A stretch of 61,773 nt of DNA. It comes from an uncultured Oscillospiraceae bacterium (GTDB lineage: Bacteria; Bacillota; Clostridia; Oscillospirales; Oscillospiraceae). A program made the translations under genes and the position numbers. The notes under the pieces were generated by a model. The model saw only the letters and a program-made list of their open reading frames with translations. It ran no database searches and was not told the origin of the DNA. Positions 1-6,230 of this stretch are shown here, one piece after another; the stretch's first letter is position 1; each line of letters starts with the position of its first letter. The DNA is taken from the NCBI GenBank assembly GCA_947625355.1, contig CANQOA010000007.1, forward strand, positions 1 through 61,773. The letters are read 5' to 3'.

Positions 1-107
1 TCGGAGGTCTCCGCTCTCTGCTCTCATATAGGGTCCACTCCGATCATGTTGAAGCTCAGCTTCTCATACCGCTCCTCACAGCCTGTCCGTCCATCCCGAT
101 CCCCCTC
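1..107. other. Left window edge, no gene assigned
   Basis: The minus strand has a short open frame here ending near position 19, but it has no usable start codon inside the window after the stop of the neighbouring gene. A 12-codon ATG frame with a weak purine-rich leader also exists. Neither can be supported as a gene. Confidence 0.3.
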
Positions 108-365
108 TCAGCCGACGCCAAAAACACCGGGGTAGTCGCGCTCGAAGCCGTCCCGATGGCCGGGGCTCAGGGCTGCCATATTCTCCATCCACCCTCTGTA
201 TGTCGCATCCGGCCATGGTGTGGGCGCCGGCGGCGCCGGGCGCATGGTCCAGGAGCCAGCCAGCAGCATGACCGCGGCCGCCGCGGCCAGGGCCAGCGCC
301 TTCGCCCGCCGGCGGAGCTTCCGCCGCCTCTGGCGGGGCCCGGCTATGACTGACCACCTGCGCAT
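108..365 (-). CDS. Small single-pass membrane protein (phage-type)
   Basis: 85 residues. The N-terminus is strongly basic (RQRRRKLRRRAK), followed by one hydrophobic segment at about residues 20-38 (ALALAAAAAVMLLAGSW), then a Pro-rich stretch and a polar tail. This suggests a type II single-pass membrane protein with a cytoplasmic basic N-terminus. An open frame extends further upstream, but the chosen ATG lies inside the 3' end of the preceding gene, giving a 22-bp overlap as in tightly packed phage operons. No family recognised; a lysis accessory or packaging-region small protein is possible but unsupported. Confidence 0.5.
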   Translation of the reverse strand: MRRWSVIAGPRQRRRKLRRRAKALALAAAAAVMLLAGSWTMRPAPPAPTPWPDATYRGWMENMAALSPGHRDGFERDYPGVFGVG

Positions 366-580
366 GTGGCTCGCACCTCCTCTGCATATCGCTCCATCGC
401 CGCCCAGGCTGTGAGCGCCTTTTCCTGCGTCAGGTGCGGGCCTGTCCGCCGGCCGCACACTGGGCACCGGATGAACCACGTCCGCGTCTCCCGCCCGTAC
501 AGCTCTTCCGCCAGGCTCCCGCATCCGCTGCACCGGGGCTGATCGAGCGCCGGTACCTCCCGCAGATCAGGCTCGTCCAT
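344..580 (-). CDS. Lar-like zinc-ribbon phage protein
   Basis: 78 residues with two CxxC pairs (CSGCG near residue 18 and CPVCG near residue 40) separated by an aromatic-rich strand (TWFIRC), then a helix ending in ALTAWAAM. This is the layout of the Lar/restriction-alleviation-like family found in phages, where a C-terminal 'A..AW' motif follows the second cysteine pair. Family members are small zinc-binding proteins; restriction alleviation is proven only for the Rac prophage Lar, so function here is inferred. Overlaps both neighbours, so it is translated from one polycistronic leftward message. Confidence 0.6.
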   Translation of the reverse strand: MDEPDLREVPALDQPRCSGCGSLAEELYGRETRTWFIRCPVCGRRTGPHLTQEKALTAWAAMERYAEEVRATCAGGQS

Positions 581-731
581 CTTCGCTGCCTCCCCGCCGG
601 GCCCGGCCCATCAGCCAGCCGATGCGCCCCACGGCCATCACCAGCGCCGCGGCGCCGATGATCGCCATCCCCGGCGCCAGCTTGTCCCATATGCCGGCAG
701 CCGCCAGCATCAGCATCTCCCAGATCATCAT
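567..731 (-). CDS. Small hydrophobic membrane protein
   Basis: 54 residues beginning MMIWEM, with two hydrophobic stretches (about residues 4-12 and 19-38, GMAIIGAAALVMAVGRIGWL) and a basic, Gly-rich tail. The start is fixed by an ATGA overlap with the stop of the upstream gene (728-730) and by AAAGGAG just before it; a competing ATG three bases upstream in another frame makes no conserved product. Size and topology would suit a holin-like or membrane-anchoring phage protein, but no family signature is visible. Confidence 0.5.
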   Translation of the reverse strand: MMIWEMLMLAAAGIWDKLAPGMAIIGAAALVMAVGRIGWLMGRARRGGSEDGRA

Positions 732-907
732 CCATTTCTCCTTTCTTTGAACACGGTACATTCCTCTCCTCGGGGGCATGTCCGCGCCCGGCCTGTCCGC
801 ATCCGGTAGGTGCAGCAGAGCATCAGCTCGTGCCCGTCCCCCACCGTCACCGTCCCGCCATACCAGCACCGCCGGCATCGCTCCAGCGGGTCCTGCCGCG
901 CCGTCAT
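728..907 (-). CDS. Cysteine-rich 59-residue phage protein
   Basis: The frame opens with ATGA overlapping the stop of the preceding gene (904-906) and closes with a TGA overlapping the start of the next, so it is translationally coupled on both sides. The product has cysteine pairs near residues 11/14 (CRRC) and 31/32, and single cysteines near 44 and 50, which could bind a metal. No named family recognised. The double start/stop overlap is the main evidence that it is real. Confidence 0.5.
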   Translation of the reverse strand: MTARQDPLERCRRCWYGGTVTVGDGHELMLCCTYRMRTGRARTCPRGEECTVFKERRNG

Positions 908-1092
908 AATGATGCCTCCCCCTGCTGAGCCGGACGGAAAACCGCCTTCCCGGCGAACATCCCGTTGAGGTAATCCACCTTCAACCGTGTTGCCAGCTCC
1001 ACTTTTTTCTCGGGCGGCAGGGTGTCCACGTCCACCAGCTCGTCGCCCACATGCACAAACGCCTTCACGGTGATCTTCTGCTGCTTTTTCAT
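904..1092 (-). CDS. Small hypothetical phage protein
   Basis: 62 residues starting MKKQQKITVKAF with GAAAGGAGG 8-12 bases upstream. The middle carries a short motif LPPEKKVELATRLKVDYLN resembling a C-terminal helical motif seen in many small Firmicute phage proteins, where a beta segment is followed by 'LP.e.r.e...rl...yLN'. No function is known to me. It heads a chain of four genes joined by start/stop overlaps running to position 108. Confidence 0.55.
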   Translation of the reverse strand: MKKQQKITVKAFVHVGDELVDVDTLPPEKKVELATRLKVDYLNGMFAGKAVFRPAQQGEASL

Positions 1093-1111
1093 CTCGCCGC
1101 CCTCCTTTCTG

Positions 1112-1309
1112 TCAGCCTATTCGCCCGCCGGGATGTCCTATGCCCGCCGGCGGCCGCCAGTCCTCCGGATACGCGATCCGGCACAGCGCCACGAACTCAT
1201 CGAAGGCCAGGTCGCCCTCCTGCTCCGCGCGGTGCAGGATCAGCTCTTTGAGCCGGGGCCCCGCGTGCTCCAACTCTGCCTTGTAAGCTTCATAGGTGTT
1301 CTCTGCCAT
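1112..1309 (-). CDS. Small acidic phage protein
   Basis: 65 residues starting MAENTYEAYKAELEHAG, preceded by AAAGGAGGGACAAC, a near-perfect ribosome-binding site that overrules a much longer upstream open frame antisense to the neighbouring gene. Predicted mostly helical with the aromatic motif CRIAYPEDW near the C-terminus. Family not recognised. First gene of the leftward cluster on this side of the DUF2513 gene. Confidence 0.5.
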   Translation of the reverse strand: MAENTYEAYKAELEHAGPRLKELILHRAEQEGDLAFDEFVALCRIAYPEDWRPPAGIGHPGGRIG

Positions 1310-1328
1310 GTTGTCCCTCCTTTCTGTC

Positions 1329-1357
1329 TTGTCCGCCTCCCGCTCCTGTGGTAGAAT
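1329..1357 (+). promoter_or_regulatory. Promoter for the DUF2513 gene
   Basis: TTGTCC and TAGAAT separated by 17 bases, about 25 bases before the ATG at 1382, which has AAAGGAG in its leader. Confidence 0.55.
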
Positions 1358-1381
1358 CAGCGCGAAAGGAGCTGAAATATA

Positions 1382-1792
1382 ATGCGCATTGACAGTGATT
1401 GTGTCCGGGACATTTTGCTCTCTGTTGAAGGTCAAACTTCCTATAGCTCCGGTATGTACTTCCGTATCGGTTACACCACATACCCAGAGCCATTGCAGAA
1501 GTACGACAGCGAAAAGCTCATGTACCATGTCCGCTATCTTCTTCTCGCCGAATACCTTTACCATCCCGACGATTCAAGCGCCTCAGCCGAGTGGATGAAC
1601 TTCGTTGACCTGACGCCGCGGGGACATGAATTTTTGAACACGATTCGTTCCCCCGTGATTTGGTCAAAGACCAAACGGATATTGGAAAAAGCCGGCGCAT
1701 TCAGCTTGAAGATCGTAGAGGCCACTGCCGAGGGCATCGCCACCGCCATTATCAAAGAGCTCACCGGTTCAAATACCTTCCTGACGCCCTGA
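1382..1792 (+). CDS. DUF2513 family phage protein
   Basis: 136 residues. The N-terminal MRIDSDCVRDILLSVE, the central YHVRYLLLAEYLY and the later LTPRGHEFLNTIRSP...W follow the DUF2513 pattern: a winged-helix-like fold with a conserved 'LT..GH.FLd.ir' motif, common in prophages and mobile elements and often next to repressors. A role in element regulation is inferred from fold and context only. The gene has its own promoter and points against the flanking genes; its stop lies 4 bases from the convergent stop at 1797. No membrane segment. Confidence 0.75.
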   Translation: MRIDSDCVRDILLSVEGQTSYSSGMYFRIGYTTYPEPLQKYDSEKLMYHVRYLLLAEYLYHPDDSSASAEWMNFVDLTPRGHEFLNTIRSPVIWSKTKRILEKAGAFSLKIVEATAEGIATAIIKELTGSNTFLTP

Positions 1793-1796
1793 CCCT

Positions 1797-1997
1797 TTAC
1801 CGCTGTTTCCTCTTGAGCTTCAATACGACCGGCAGCTCTGCCAGCGCCGCCTTGCATCCCCGTTCCAACTCGCTGTCAGTTGGTTCGGGGATCTTCTTTT
1901 CTTCCAGATACCAGTAGACGGCGCAGAACGCCACCCTGGCGATGAACCACTTGACCGCAAACACCGCCGTGGTCACCAGAAAAATAATCGTCCACAT
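1797..1997 (-). CDS. Small membrane protein after cro-like gene
   Basis: 66 residues. Residues 2-29 are hydrophobic (TIIFLVTTAVFAVKWF onward), ending in a Trp/Tyr-rich boundary, followed by a charged tail with EEKKIPEPTDSELERG and a basic C-terminus. One or two transmembrane passes are likely. AAAGGAGGTGAGAAAAGGC before the ATG fixes the start. It lies behind the cro-like gene and behind its own operator copy at 2027-2040, so it is probably controlled by the same switch. No family recognised. Confidence 0.5.
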   Translation of the reverse strand: MWTIIFLVTTAVFAVKWFIARVAFCAVYWYLEEKKIPEPTDSELERGCKAALAELPVVLKLKRKQR

Positions 1998-2026
1998 GCC
2001 TTTTCTCACCTCCTTTCTGTCGATTT

Positions 2027-2040
2027 TTGCACTACGCAAA
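2027..2040. promoter_or_regulatory. Phage operator copy (TTGCACTACGCAAA)
   Basis: An imperfect palindrome TTGCACTACGCAAA, matching the operators at 2268-2281 and 2351-2364 at 11 or more of 14 positions. It lies between the cro-like gene and the membrane protein gene. Confidence 0.5.
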
Positions 2041-2247
2041 TTATGAGGCAAAAAAATATGCCGCAAACTCCCTATCTTCTATGTCAAGAGCTCTCGCGAC
2101 CTTCTCCGCCTCATCCAGCGTGATGGGCCGTATATTGTGAATCTTCTGGTTCATCGTCGGCGTGGCAATGCCCACTGCGGCGGCGAGTTTAGCCTGTGTC
2201 ATCCCAGCCTCCTTCATTCTGTCCTTGATTGCCTGTGTGTTTATCAC
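2041..2247 (-). CDS. Cro-like XRE helix-turn-helix regulator
   Basis: About 68 residues if started at the GTG at 2247, which has GGAGGTGAT just upstream; the longer ATG-initiated frame would place this ribosome site inside the coding sequence. The helix-turn-helix is clear: MTQAKLAAAVGIATPTMNQKI, followed by a dimerisation helix with ALDIEDREF. It faces the CI-like gene across a shared operator region, the standard Cro/CI arrangement, so it probably represses at the same operators to favour excision or lytic-type expression. Confidence 0.75.
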   Translation of the reverse strand: MINTQAIKDRMKEAGMTQAKLAAAVGIATPTMNQKIHNIRPITLDEAEKVARALDIEDREFAAYFFAS

Positions 2248-2267
2248 CGATAAATCACCTCCGTTGA

Positions 2268-2281
2268 TTTGCATAGCGCAA
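2268..2281. promoter_or_regulatory. Phage operator copy (TTGCGCTATGCAAA)
   Basis: Read on the minus strand as TTGCGCTATGCAAA. It overlaps the expected transcription start of the leftward promoter, where bound repressor would block transcription. Confidence 0.55.
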
Positions 2282-2309
2282 TTTTAGCATTGTGCAAACC
2301 GTCTGTCAA
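2281..2309 (-). promoter_or_regulatory. Leftward promoter of the cro-like gene
   Basis: TTGACA (2304-2309) and TAAAAT (2281-2286) on the minus strand with a 17-base spacer, close to consensus. A degenerate operator copy (2284-2298) sits inside the spacer and a stronger one overlaps the start point. Confidence 0.75.
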
Positions 2310-2350
2310 GTAGTTTTATATAAAAATTTGCAGGGCGCTAAAAGTTTTTG

Positions 2351-2379
2351 TTGCGCTCCGCAAACATTCGTGCTATAGT
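2351..2379 (+). promoter_or_regulatory. Rightward promoter of the CI-like gene, overlapped by operator
   Basis: TTGCGC (2351-2356) and TATAGT (2374-2379) with 17 bases between. The -35 box is the first half of operator TTGCGCTCCGCAAA (2351-2364), so the repressor can occlude its own promoter. A further degenerate operator lies at about 2328-2342. Confidence 0.65.
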
Positions 2380-2405
2380 GGCTCTAGGCCAAGGAGGACC
2401 AGTCT

Positions 2406-3032
2406 ATGAATAATATTGAAATCGGCCAGCGCATCAAACAGCGCCGCCTCGATATGGATCTGACCCAGGGCGACATTGCGAACGAGATAGGCGTCGCCAT
2501 ATCTACTATACAACGCTACGAAACCGGCGCCATTGATAAGATCAAGCTCCCGGTGATCGAGGCAATCGCCCGCGTTCTGCGGGTCAATCCCGACTGGCTC
2601 ATCGGTAAATCCGACTCTCCCCTCCCCTCCAACATCATTCCCATGCCAAAGACCCGGCGCATCCCGCTCATCGGGACCATCGCCTGCGGGGAGCCCATCC
2701 TGGCAGAGGAGAACCTGGACGGCGAGGTGGACCTCCCGGAGCACATCCGGGCGGACTTCGCTCTGCGGTGCAAGGGGGATAGCATGATCAACGCCCGCAT
2801 CTTCGACGGGGATATCGTATACATACAGATCGACCGGGAGATCCGCGACGGGGACATCGCCGCCGTGCGCATCGGGGACGAGGCCACCCTGAAGAGGGTC
2901 TACCGGTACCCCTCCCGCCTGGAACTCCGGCCTGAGAACCCCACCTTTCCCGTCCTGCAGTATGAAGGGGAGCAGCTGGCGGACGTACAGATCATCGGCA
3001 AGGCCGTGGCCTTCACCAGCACGGTGAGGTGA
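2406..3032 (+). CDS. CI/LexA-like repressor with S24 peptidase domain
   Basis: 208 residues. Residues 5-65 form an XRE helix-turn-helix (LTQGDIANEIGVAISTIQRY); residues 85-205 are an S24 autopeptidase domain. The catalytic serine is S126 in KGDSM and the lysine K163 in ATLKRV. The self-cleavage site is Cys-Gly (IACGEP, residues 92-97) in place of the usual Ala-Gly, an accepted variant. The protein should keep the element silent and be inactivated by RecA after DNA damage, which would link induction to the SOS response. AAGGAGG precedes the ATG. It transcribes away from the cro-like gene. Confidence 0.9.
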   Translation: MNNIEIGQRIKQRRLDMDLTQGDIANEIGVAISTIQRYETGAIDKIKLPVIEAIARVLRVNPDWLIGKSDSPLPSNIIPMPKTRRIPLIGTIACGEPILAEENLDGEVDLPEHIRADFALRCKGDSMINARIFDGDIVYIQIDREIRDGDIAAVRIGDEATLKRVYRYPSRLELRPENPTFPVLQYEGEQLADVQIIGKAVAFTSTVR

Positions 3033-3141
3033 TTTAACCTCTATCCCCGCTGTTCCCTGGTGGTGCAATACTTACTGAGCCCTTTGAGCTGTAAAGCTCC
3101 GCTTCTCATACAAAAATCAAGACATTCGGAGGACTCCTCAA

Positions 3142-4173
3142 ATGAAAAAGCTTTTTCCCTTCTTTCTTGCGATCGTTGTGTTGCTTTCCCTTATCCCCTC
3201 CGCCTATGCCGACGCCGCCTCATCGGCCGCCTGGGATGACCTCCTCCTGGCTGACCTTGACGTCATCCCGCAGATCAGCGTGTTCTCCGCCGTCCCGATC
3301 CCAGCCTTCGTCAGTGTCGGTAGCACTGATCTCCACATAAAAAAGGGCCCCGGCAGTTATTACGATACCGTTTCGTCCGTCCCCTCCTGGGAATCGGTGA
3401 ATGTCTATGCGGATTTATTCGGCTGGGCCCTTATCTGCTATGACGGCATATGGGGCTGGGTCGAGTCCCCATATCTCATCATGGATAGCTCGGGCAGTTC
3501 ACCGGACGCTGCCGCAACAGCGACCGCTGAAAATCCTGATCCCCGACCGGCTCAAATTGACGGCTCCTCCTATGAGATCACCTACCAGAATGTTCGGGTT
3601 TTTGATGAATACGGGTATACAAAAGCTATCGTCATGATAGAAATAACGAATAACGGCACCAAAGACCTCTATCTCGACATCTGTTCTTACGACCTGGAGG
3701 ACAGCGCTGGCAGCCTGATCGCCACCGAATCAATGGTATCCTGCTTCCCGTCTGTGCTTTCTCCCGGTGAAAAGGGCTATTTGTACGAGACCTCCTATCT
3801 CGATGATTATTCGGGAGATGGGAATGTCGTTGTTCTTCCTCACCTGAGCATCGAAGATGCCACCATCAAAAACACGCGGTATCCCGTGTCTGATATTTCG
3901 ATAACCGATGACGGCTACGGCGGCATTAAGGTCCTGGGGCGCGTGGAGAATAATACAAACGAGACAGAGGACTCCCCCGAGGTCGCTGTTGTTTTTTACG
4001 ACGATAACGGCACCCCTCTCGGCCTTGACTACGATTTACTTCTTCCCTCCCTCGCTCCTGGGGATAAAACTGGATTTGAGATAAATTATGACGATCTTCC
4101 CGACGGCATCACTGCCGCACAAATCGCCGATTATACTGTCTACGCATACCCAGCGTGGCAGCTCCAGTGGTGA
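3142..4173 (+). CDS. Secreted protein with SH3b domain
   Basis: 343 residues with a signal peptide (MKKLFPFFLAIVVLLSL, cleavage expected after AYADA). Residues about 55-115 look like a bacterial SH3 domain (VGSTDLHIKKGPGSYYDTV... WGWVES), usually cell-wall binding. A low-complexity linker (~118-135) leads into two beta-rich modules (about 140-235 and 245-343) with 'ITNNGTKDLYLD' and 'VENNTNETEDSPEVAVVFYDD' strands, similar to FxLYD-type modules of surface proteins. Probable role is outside the membrane, bound to peptidoglycan. As an element cargo gene it may alter the host surface, but that is inference. Good leader GGAGGACTCCTCAA before ATG. Confidence 0.7.
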   Translation: MKKLFPFFLAIVVLLSLIPSAYADAASSAAWDDLLLADLDVIPQISVFSAVPIPAFVSVGSTDLHIKKGPGSYYDTVSSVPSWESVNVYADLFGWALICYDGIWGWVESPYLIMDSSGSSPDAAATATAENPDPRPAQIDGSSYEITYQNVRVFDEYGYTKAIVMIEITNNGTKDLYLDICSYDLEDSAGSLIATESMVSCFPSVLSPGEKGYLYETSYLDDYSGDGNVVVLPHLSIEDATIKNTRYPVSDISITDDGYGGIKVLGRVENNTNETEDSPEVAVVFYDDNGTPLGLDYDLLLPSLAPGDKTGFEINYDDLPDGITAAQIADYTVYAYPAWQLQW

Positions 4174-4208
4174 TCAGATAATATCTACAGCAAGAAAGGA
4201 GACTCCCC

Positions 4209-4511
4209 ATGTTAGAAAAACAAGACCTGCAGGCCATCAAGGAACTGATCGACACTTCCGTCACCACTGCCATCACCGCCTCCGAGGAGCGCATGTCGGC
4301 AAAGATCGACGCCTCGGAGAACCGCATTATGGCCTACATCGAGAACGCCGTCATGCCTAACTTCAAGCTGCTGGCCGAAGGCCACCAGACCTTGCTGGAG
4401 ACTCTGGCCCGGAAAGATCGAGTGGAGGCGCTGGAAGAGGAAGTCGTGTTCTTAAAATCCGTCGTCTCCGCCCTGGCCCAGGATGTGACCGAGCTGAAAA
4501 AGGCCCAATAA
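4209..4511 (+). CDS. Coiled-coil hypothetical protein
   Basis: 100 residues, charged, no membrane segment or signal. Two heptad-rich helices are visible: residues 5-50 (around EERMSAKIDASENRIMAYIE) and 70-98 (EALEEEVVFLKSVVSALAQD). AAAGGAGACTCCCC precedes the ATG. It follows the secreted SH3 protein by 35 bases in the same direction and probably shares its transcript. Function unknown. Confidence 0.6.
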   Translation: MLEKQDLQAIKELIDTSVTTAITASEERMSAKIDASENRIMAYIENAVMPNFKLLAEGHQTLLETLARKDRVEALEEEVVFLKSVVSALAQDVTELKKAQ

Positions 4512-4516
4512 AAAAC

Positions 4517-4547
4517 GCCGCCCCCGGTCTCGCACACCGGGGACGGC
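4517..4547 (-). terminator. Hairpin with U-run in minus orientation
   Basis: Twelve-base arms (one mismatch) around a 7-base loop; on the minus strand it is followed by six T residues, on the plus strand there is no T-run. It may insulate the regulator region from leftward transcription. Confidence 0.5.
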
Positions 4548-4569
4548 AACGTAGAAAACCACCCGAACC

Positions 4570-4620
4570 GCCTAGGGGATCGTCTACCCTTTTATGGTAC
4601 CATATCCCCTCAAAAATTGC
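4570..4620 (+). promoter_or_regulatory. Nested inverted repeats before recombinase 1
   Basis: The leader contains AGGGGAT ... ATCCCCT arms (about 4573-4614) enclosing a perfect palindrome ATGGTACCAT. I could not identify a confident sigma-A, sigma-E or sigma-K promoter. The repeats are candidate operator or RNA-folding sites controlling recombinase expression. Confidence 0.35.
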
Positions 4621-4632
4621 AAGGAGGACCCC

Positions 4633-6129
4633 ATGGCTGCATCCTCTCCGCGTACCGCGGCGGCCTACATCCGTGTGTCCACCGAGGACCAAGCGGATCA
4701 GTCGCCCGAGAGCCAGCTTATTGAAATACGAAAATATGCCGCCCGGAACGGCCTCATCCTGCCGGACAACCTGGTCTTTGTCGACGAGGGCATCTCCGGC
4801 AAGCGGTCCGAGAACCGGCCGGCCTTCCAGCAGATGATCGGCACCGCCAAAGAAAAGCCCGCTCCTTTCGACGTGCTTCTCCTCTGGAAGTTCAGCCGGT
4901 TCGCCCGGAACCAGGAAGAGAGCATCGTCTATAAGTCGCTGCTGCGGAAACAATGCGGCGTCGACGTGGTGTCCGTGTCTGAGCAGCTGCCCGAAGGCCC
5001 CTTTGCCTCCCTGATCGAGCGCATCATCGAGTGGTTCGACGAGTTTTACTCCATCCGCCTCTCTCAGGAAGTCAAGCGCACCATGGCCGTCAAAGCCGGC
5101 CGCGGGGAATTCCAATCCTCGCCTCCCTTCGGCTATCGGGCCCGGATCATCCCCGGGAAAAAAACGGTGTTGGAGCCCATCCCCGAGGAAGCGGAGCTCG
5201 TTCGGCAGATCTTTGACCGGTTCAACCGCGGCGAGGGAGTATACGTCATTGCCCGGTGGCTGAACTCCCTGGGGATCACCACACACCGGGGAAACGCTTT
5301 TGAGAACCGCACCGTGGAGTATATCCTTCGGAACCCGGTCTATATTGGAAAGCTCCGGTGGACACCCACGGGCCGCACCCGAAGGGACTTTTCCAACCCG
5401 GACACCATCCTGGCAGACGGCGAGCATGAGCCTCTCATCACCCAGGAGACCTTCGACACCGCGCAGACGAACATTGCCCGAATCAAGGCCGTCTGGGGTT
5501 ACAAAGCCCGTCCAACCTACGAGCTGAAGGACTGGCTCAGCGGTCTCGTCCGCTGCGCCGCATGCGGAGGCACTCTCATCTTCCAGAGACCTCACTACTT
5601 CAAGTGCAACAACTACATGCGCGGTCGATGCACCTGCTCGCAACATATTCGGATCGACTTGCTGCATGGGGCGATCACAGAGCGCCTCATGCAGGACATG
5701 ACCGGCAGCAACGCCCTGGACTGCGCTGTCGTGCAGTCGGAGGCAGAGCAAAGCGGAGAGCTGCCCCGGCTGCGCACTTCCCTCACGGATCTCCGCCGGC
5801 GTGACGCGCGACTGCTGGACGCATACCTGGGAGGCGCTGTCGACCTTGCACAATTCTCCACTGCAAAGTCCAGTCTTGACTCTGAAATCGCAGACATTGA
5901 GGAAAGGATCGCTTCTCTGGAGTCCACCACCGCAGACCCGGATGCCGTCCGTGCAGCTTTGACCTCCCGCATCCGCGAGGCTTACGATACCATCTCCGCC
6001 CCAGATGCCTCTCTGGAAGAGAAAAATACTGCGCTCCGCAATATTACGGAACGCATCACCTTTGATAAAAGCCAAATGGTCATCAATATTACATACCGTG
6101 TTTTTTGTAGCCAGTATTATAGTCTATAA
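4633..6129 (+). CDS. Large serine recombinase (integrase/excisionase) of element 1
   Basis: 498 residues. N-terminal resolvase domain has the catalytic serine S16 in AYIRVSTEDQ and the downstream FSRFARNQEES arginine motif. It is followed by the recombinase domain (about 175-285) and a zinc ribbon with CAACGG near residue 307 and CNNYMRGRCTC near 325-337, then a coiled-coil (about 375-440). This is the phiC31/SpoIVCA architecture: DNA integration and, with a directionality factor, excision. ATG 4633 is chosen because AAGGAGGACCCC lies before it; an ATG 39 bases upstream lacks a ribosome site. The stop lies one base before the palindromic junction sequence in cotJC, so this is the enzyme that made the insertion. 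No directionality factor was recognised. Confidence 0.92.
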   Translation: MAASSPRTAAAYIRVSTEDQADQSPESQLIEIRKYAARNGLILPDNLVFVDEGISGKRSENRPAFQQMIGTAKEKPAPFDVLLLWKFSRFARNQEESIVYKSLLRKQCGVDVVSVSEQLPEGPFASLIERIIEWFDEFYSIRLSQEVKRTMAVKAGRGEFQSSPPFGYRARIIPGKKTVLEPIPEEAELVRQIFDRFNRGEGVYVIARWLNSLGITTHRGNAFENRTVEYILRNPVYIGKLRWTPTGRTRRDFSNPDTILADGEHEPLITQETFDTAQTNIARIKAVWGYKARPTYELKDWLSGLVRCAACGGTLIFQRPHYFKCNNYMRGRCTCSQHIRIDLLHGAITERLMQDMTGSNALDCAVVQSEAEQSGELPRLRTSLTDLRRRDARLLDAYLGGAVDLAQFSTAKSSLDSEIADIEERIASLESTTADPDAVRAALTSRIREAYDTISAPDASLEEKNTALRNITERITFDKSQMVINITYRVFCSQYYSL

Positions 6130-6230
6130 CAGTATGGACCACCATACTGGCTGATGATATACTTGGCCATGGCGGGGTTGGGATTCTTGATCCGCACGGG
6201 ATACTGCAGCTTTTTTTCATATACGAACAT
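6117..6230 (-). pseudogene. cotJC: cotJC 5' fragment, interrupted by element 1
   Basis: Starting at the ATG at 6230, which overlaps the stop of the cotJAB fusion (TAATG), the frame encodes MFVYEKKLQYPVRIKNPN... SQYGGP, the conserved N-terminus of CotJC, a manganese-catalase-like spore-coat protein. After about 31-32 codons the frame enters the element and stops at 6117-6119. In intact homologues the sequence continues Asp-Gly-Glu-Leu. The remaining ~160 codons should be at the far end of the element, left of the window. If the element leaves precisely in the mother cell the gene would be restored; otherwise it is a broken gene. Confidence 0.85.
6130..6149. other. Element 1 / cotJC attachment junction
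   Basis: Sequence cagtatggaccaccatactg: 8-base inverted repeats around an asymmetric 4-base centre. It lies immediately after the recombinase stop and coincides with codons 28-33 of cotJC (Gln-Tyr-Gly-Gly-Pro), where homology to CotJC ends. Imperfect symmetry around a short core is typical of serine-integrase sites. The exact crossover dinucleotide cannot be read without the other end. Confidence 0.65.

Larger units (their letters stand above)
1..6140. mobile_element. Prophage-like element 1 (right part), inserted in cotJC
   Basis: The stretch from the window edge to the cotJC junction holds overlapping small phage-type genes on the minus strand, a divergent Cro/CI switch, a secreted SH3 protein and a large serine recombinase whose stop lies at 6129, directly at the junction. 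To its right the minus strand reads the first ~31 codons of cotJC, which then run into element sequence. The left end is outside the window, so total size and the other attachment site are unknown. No capsid, tail or terminase gene is visible in the part present. The right boundary is placed within a few bases of 6140 by the cotJC homology. Confidence 0.85.

Noticed and set aside
1-200. Search for the remaining part of cotJC at the left edge
   Set aside because: No CotJC-like sequence (e.g. the Asp-Gly-Glu-Leu continuation) is present, so the left end of element 1 is outside the window.
4363-6075. 570-codon minus-strand frame over recombinase 1
   Set aside because: Shadow of the serine recombinase, whose catalytic and zinc motifs are unmistakable.
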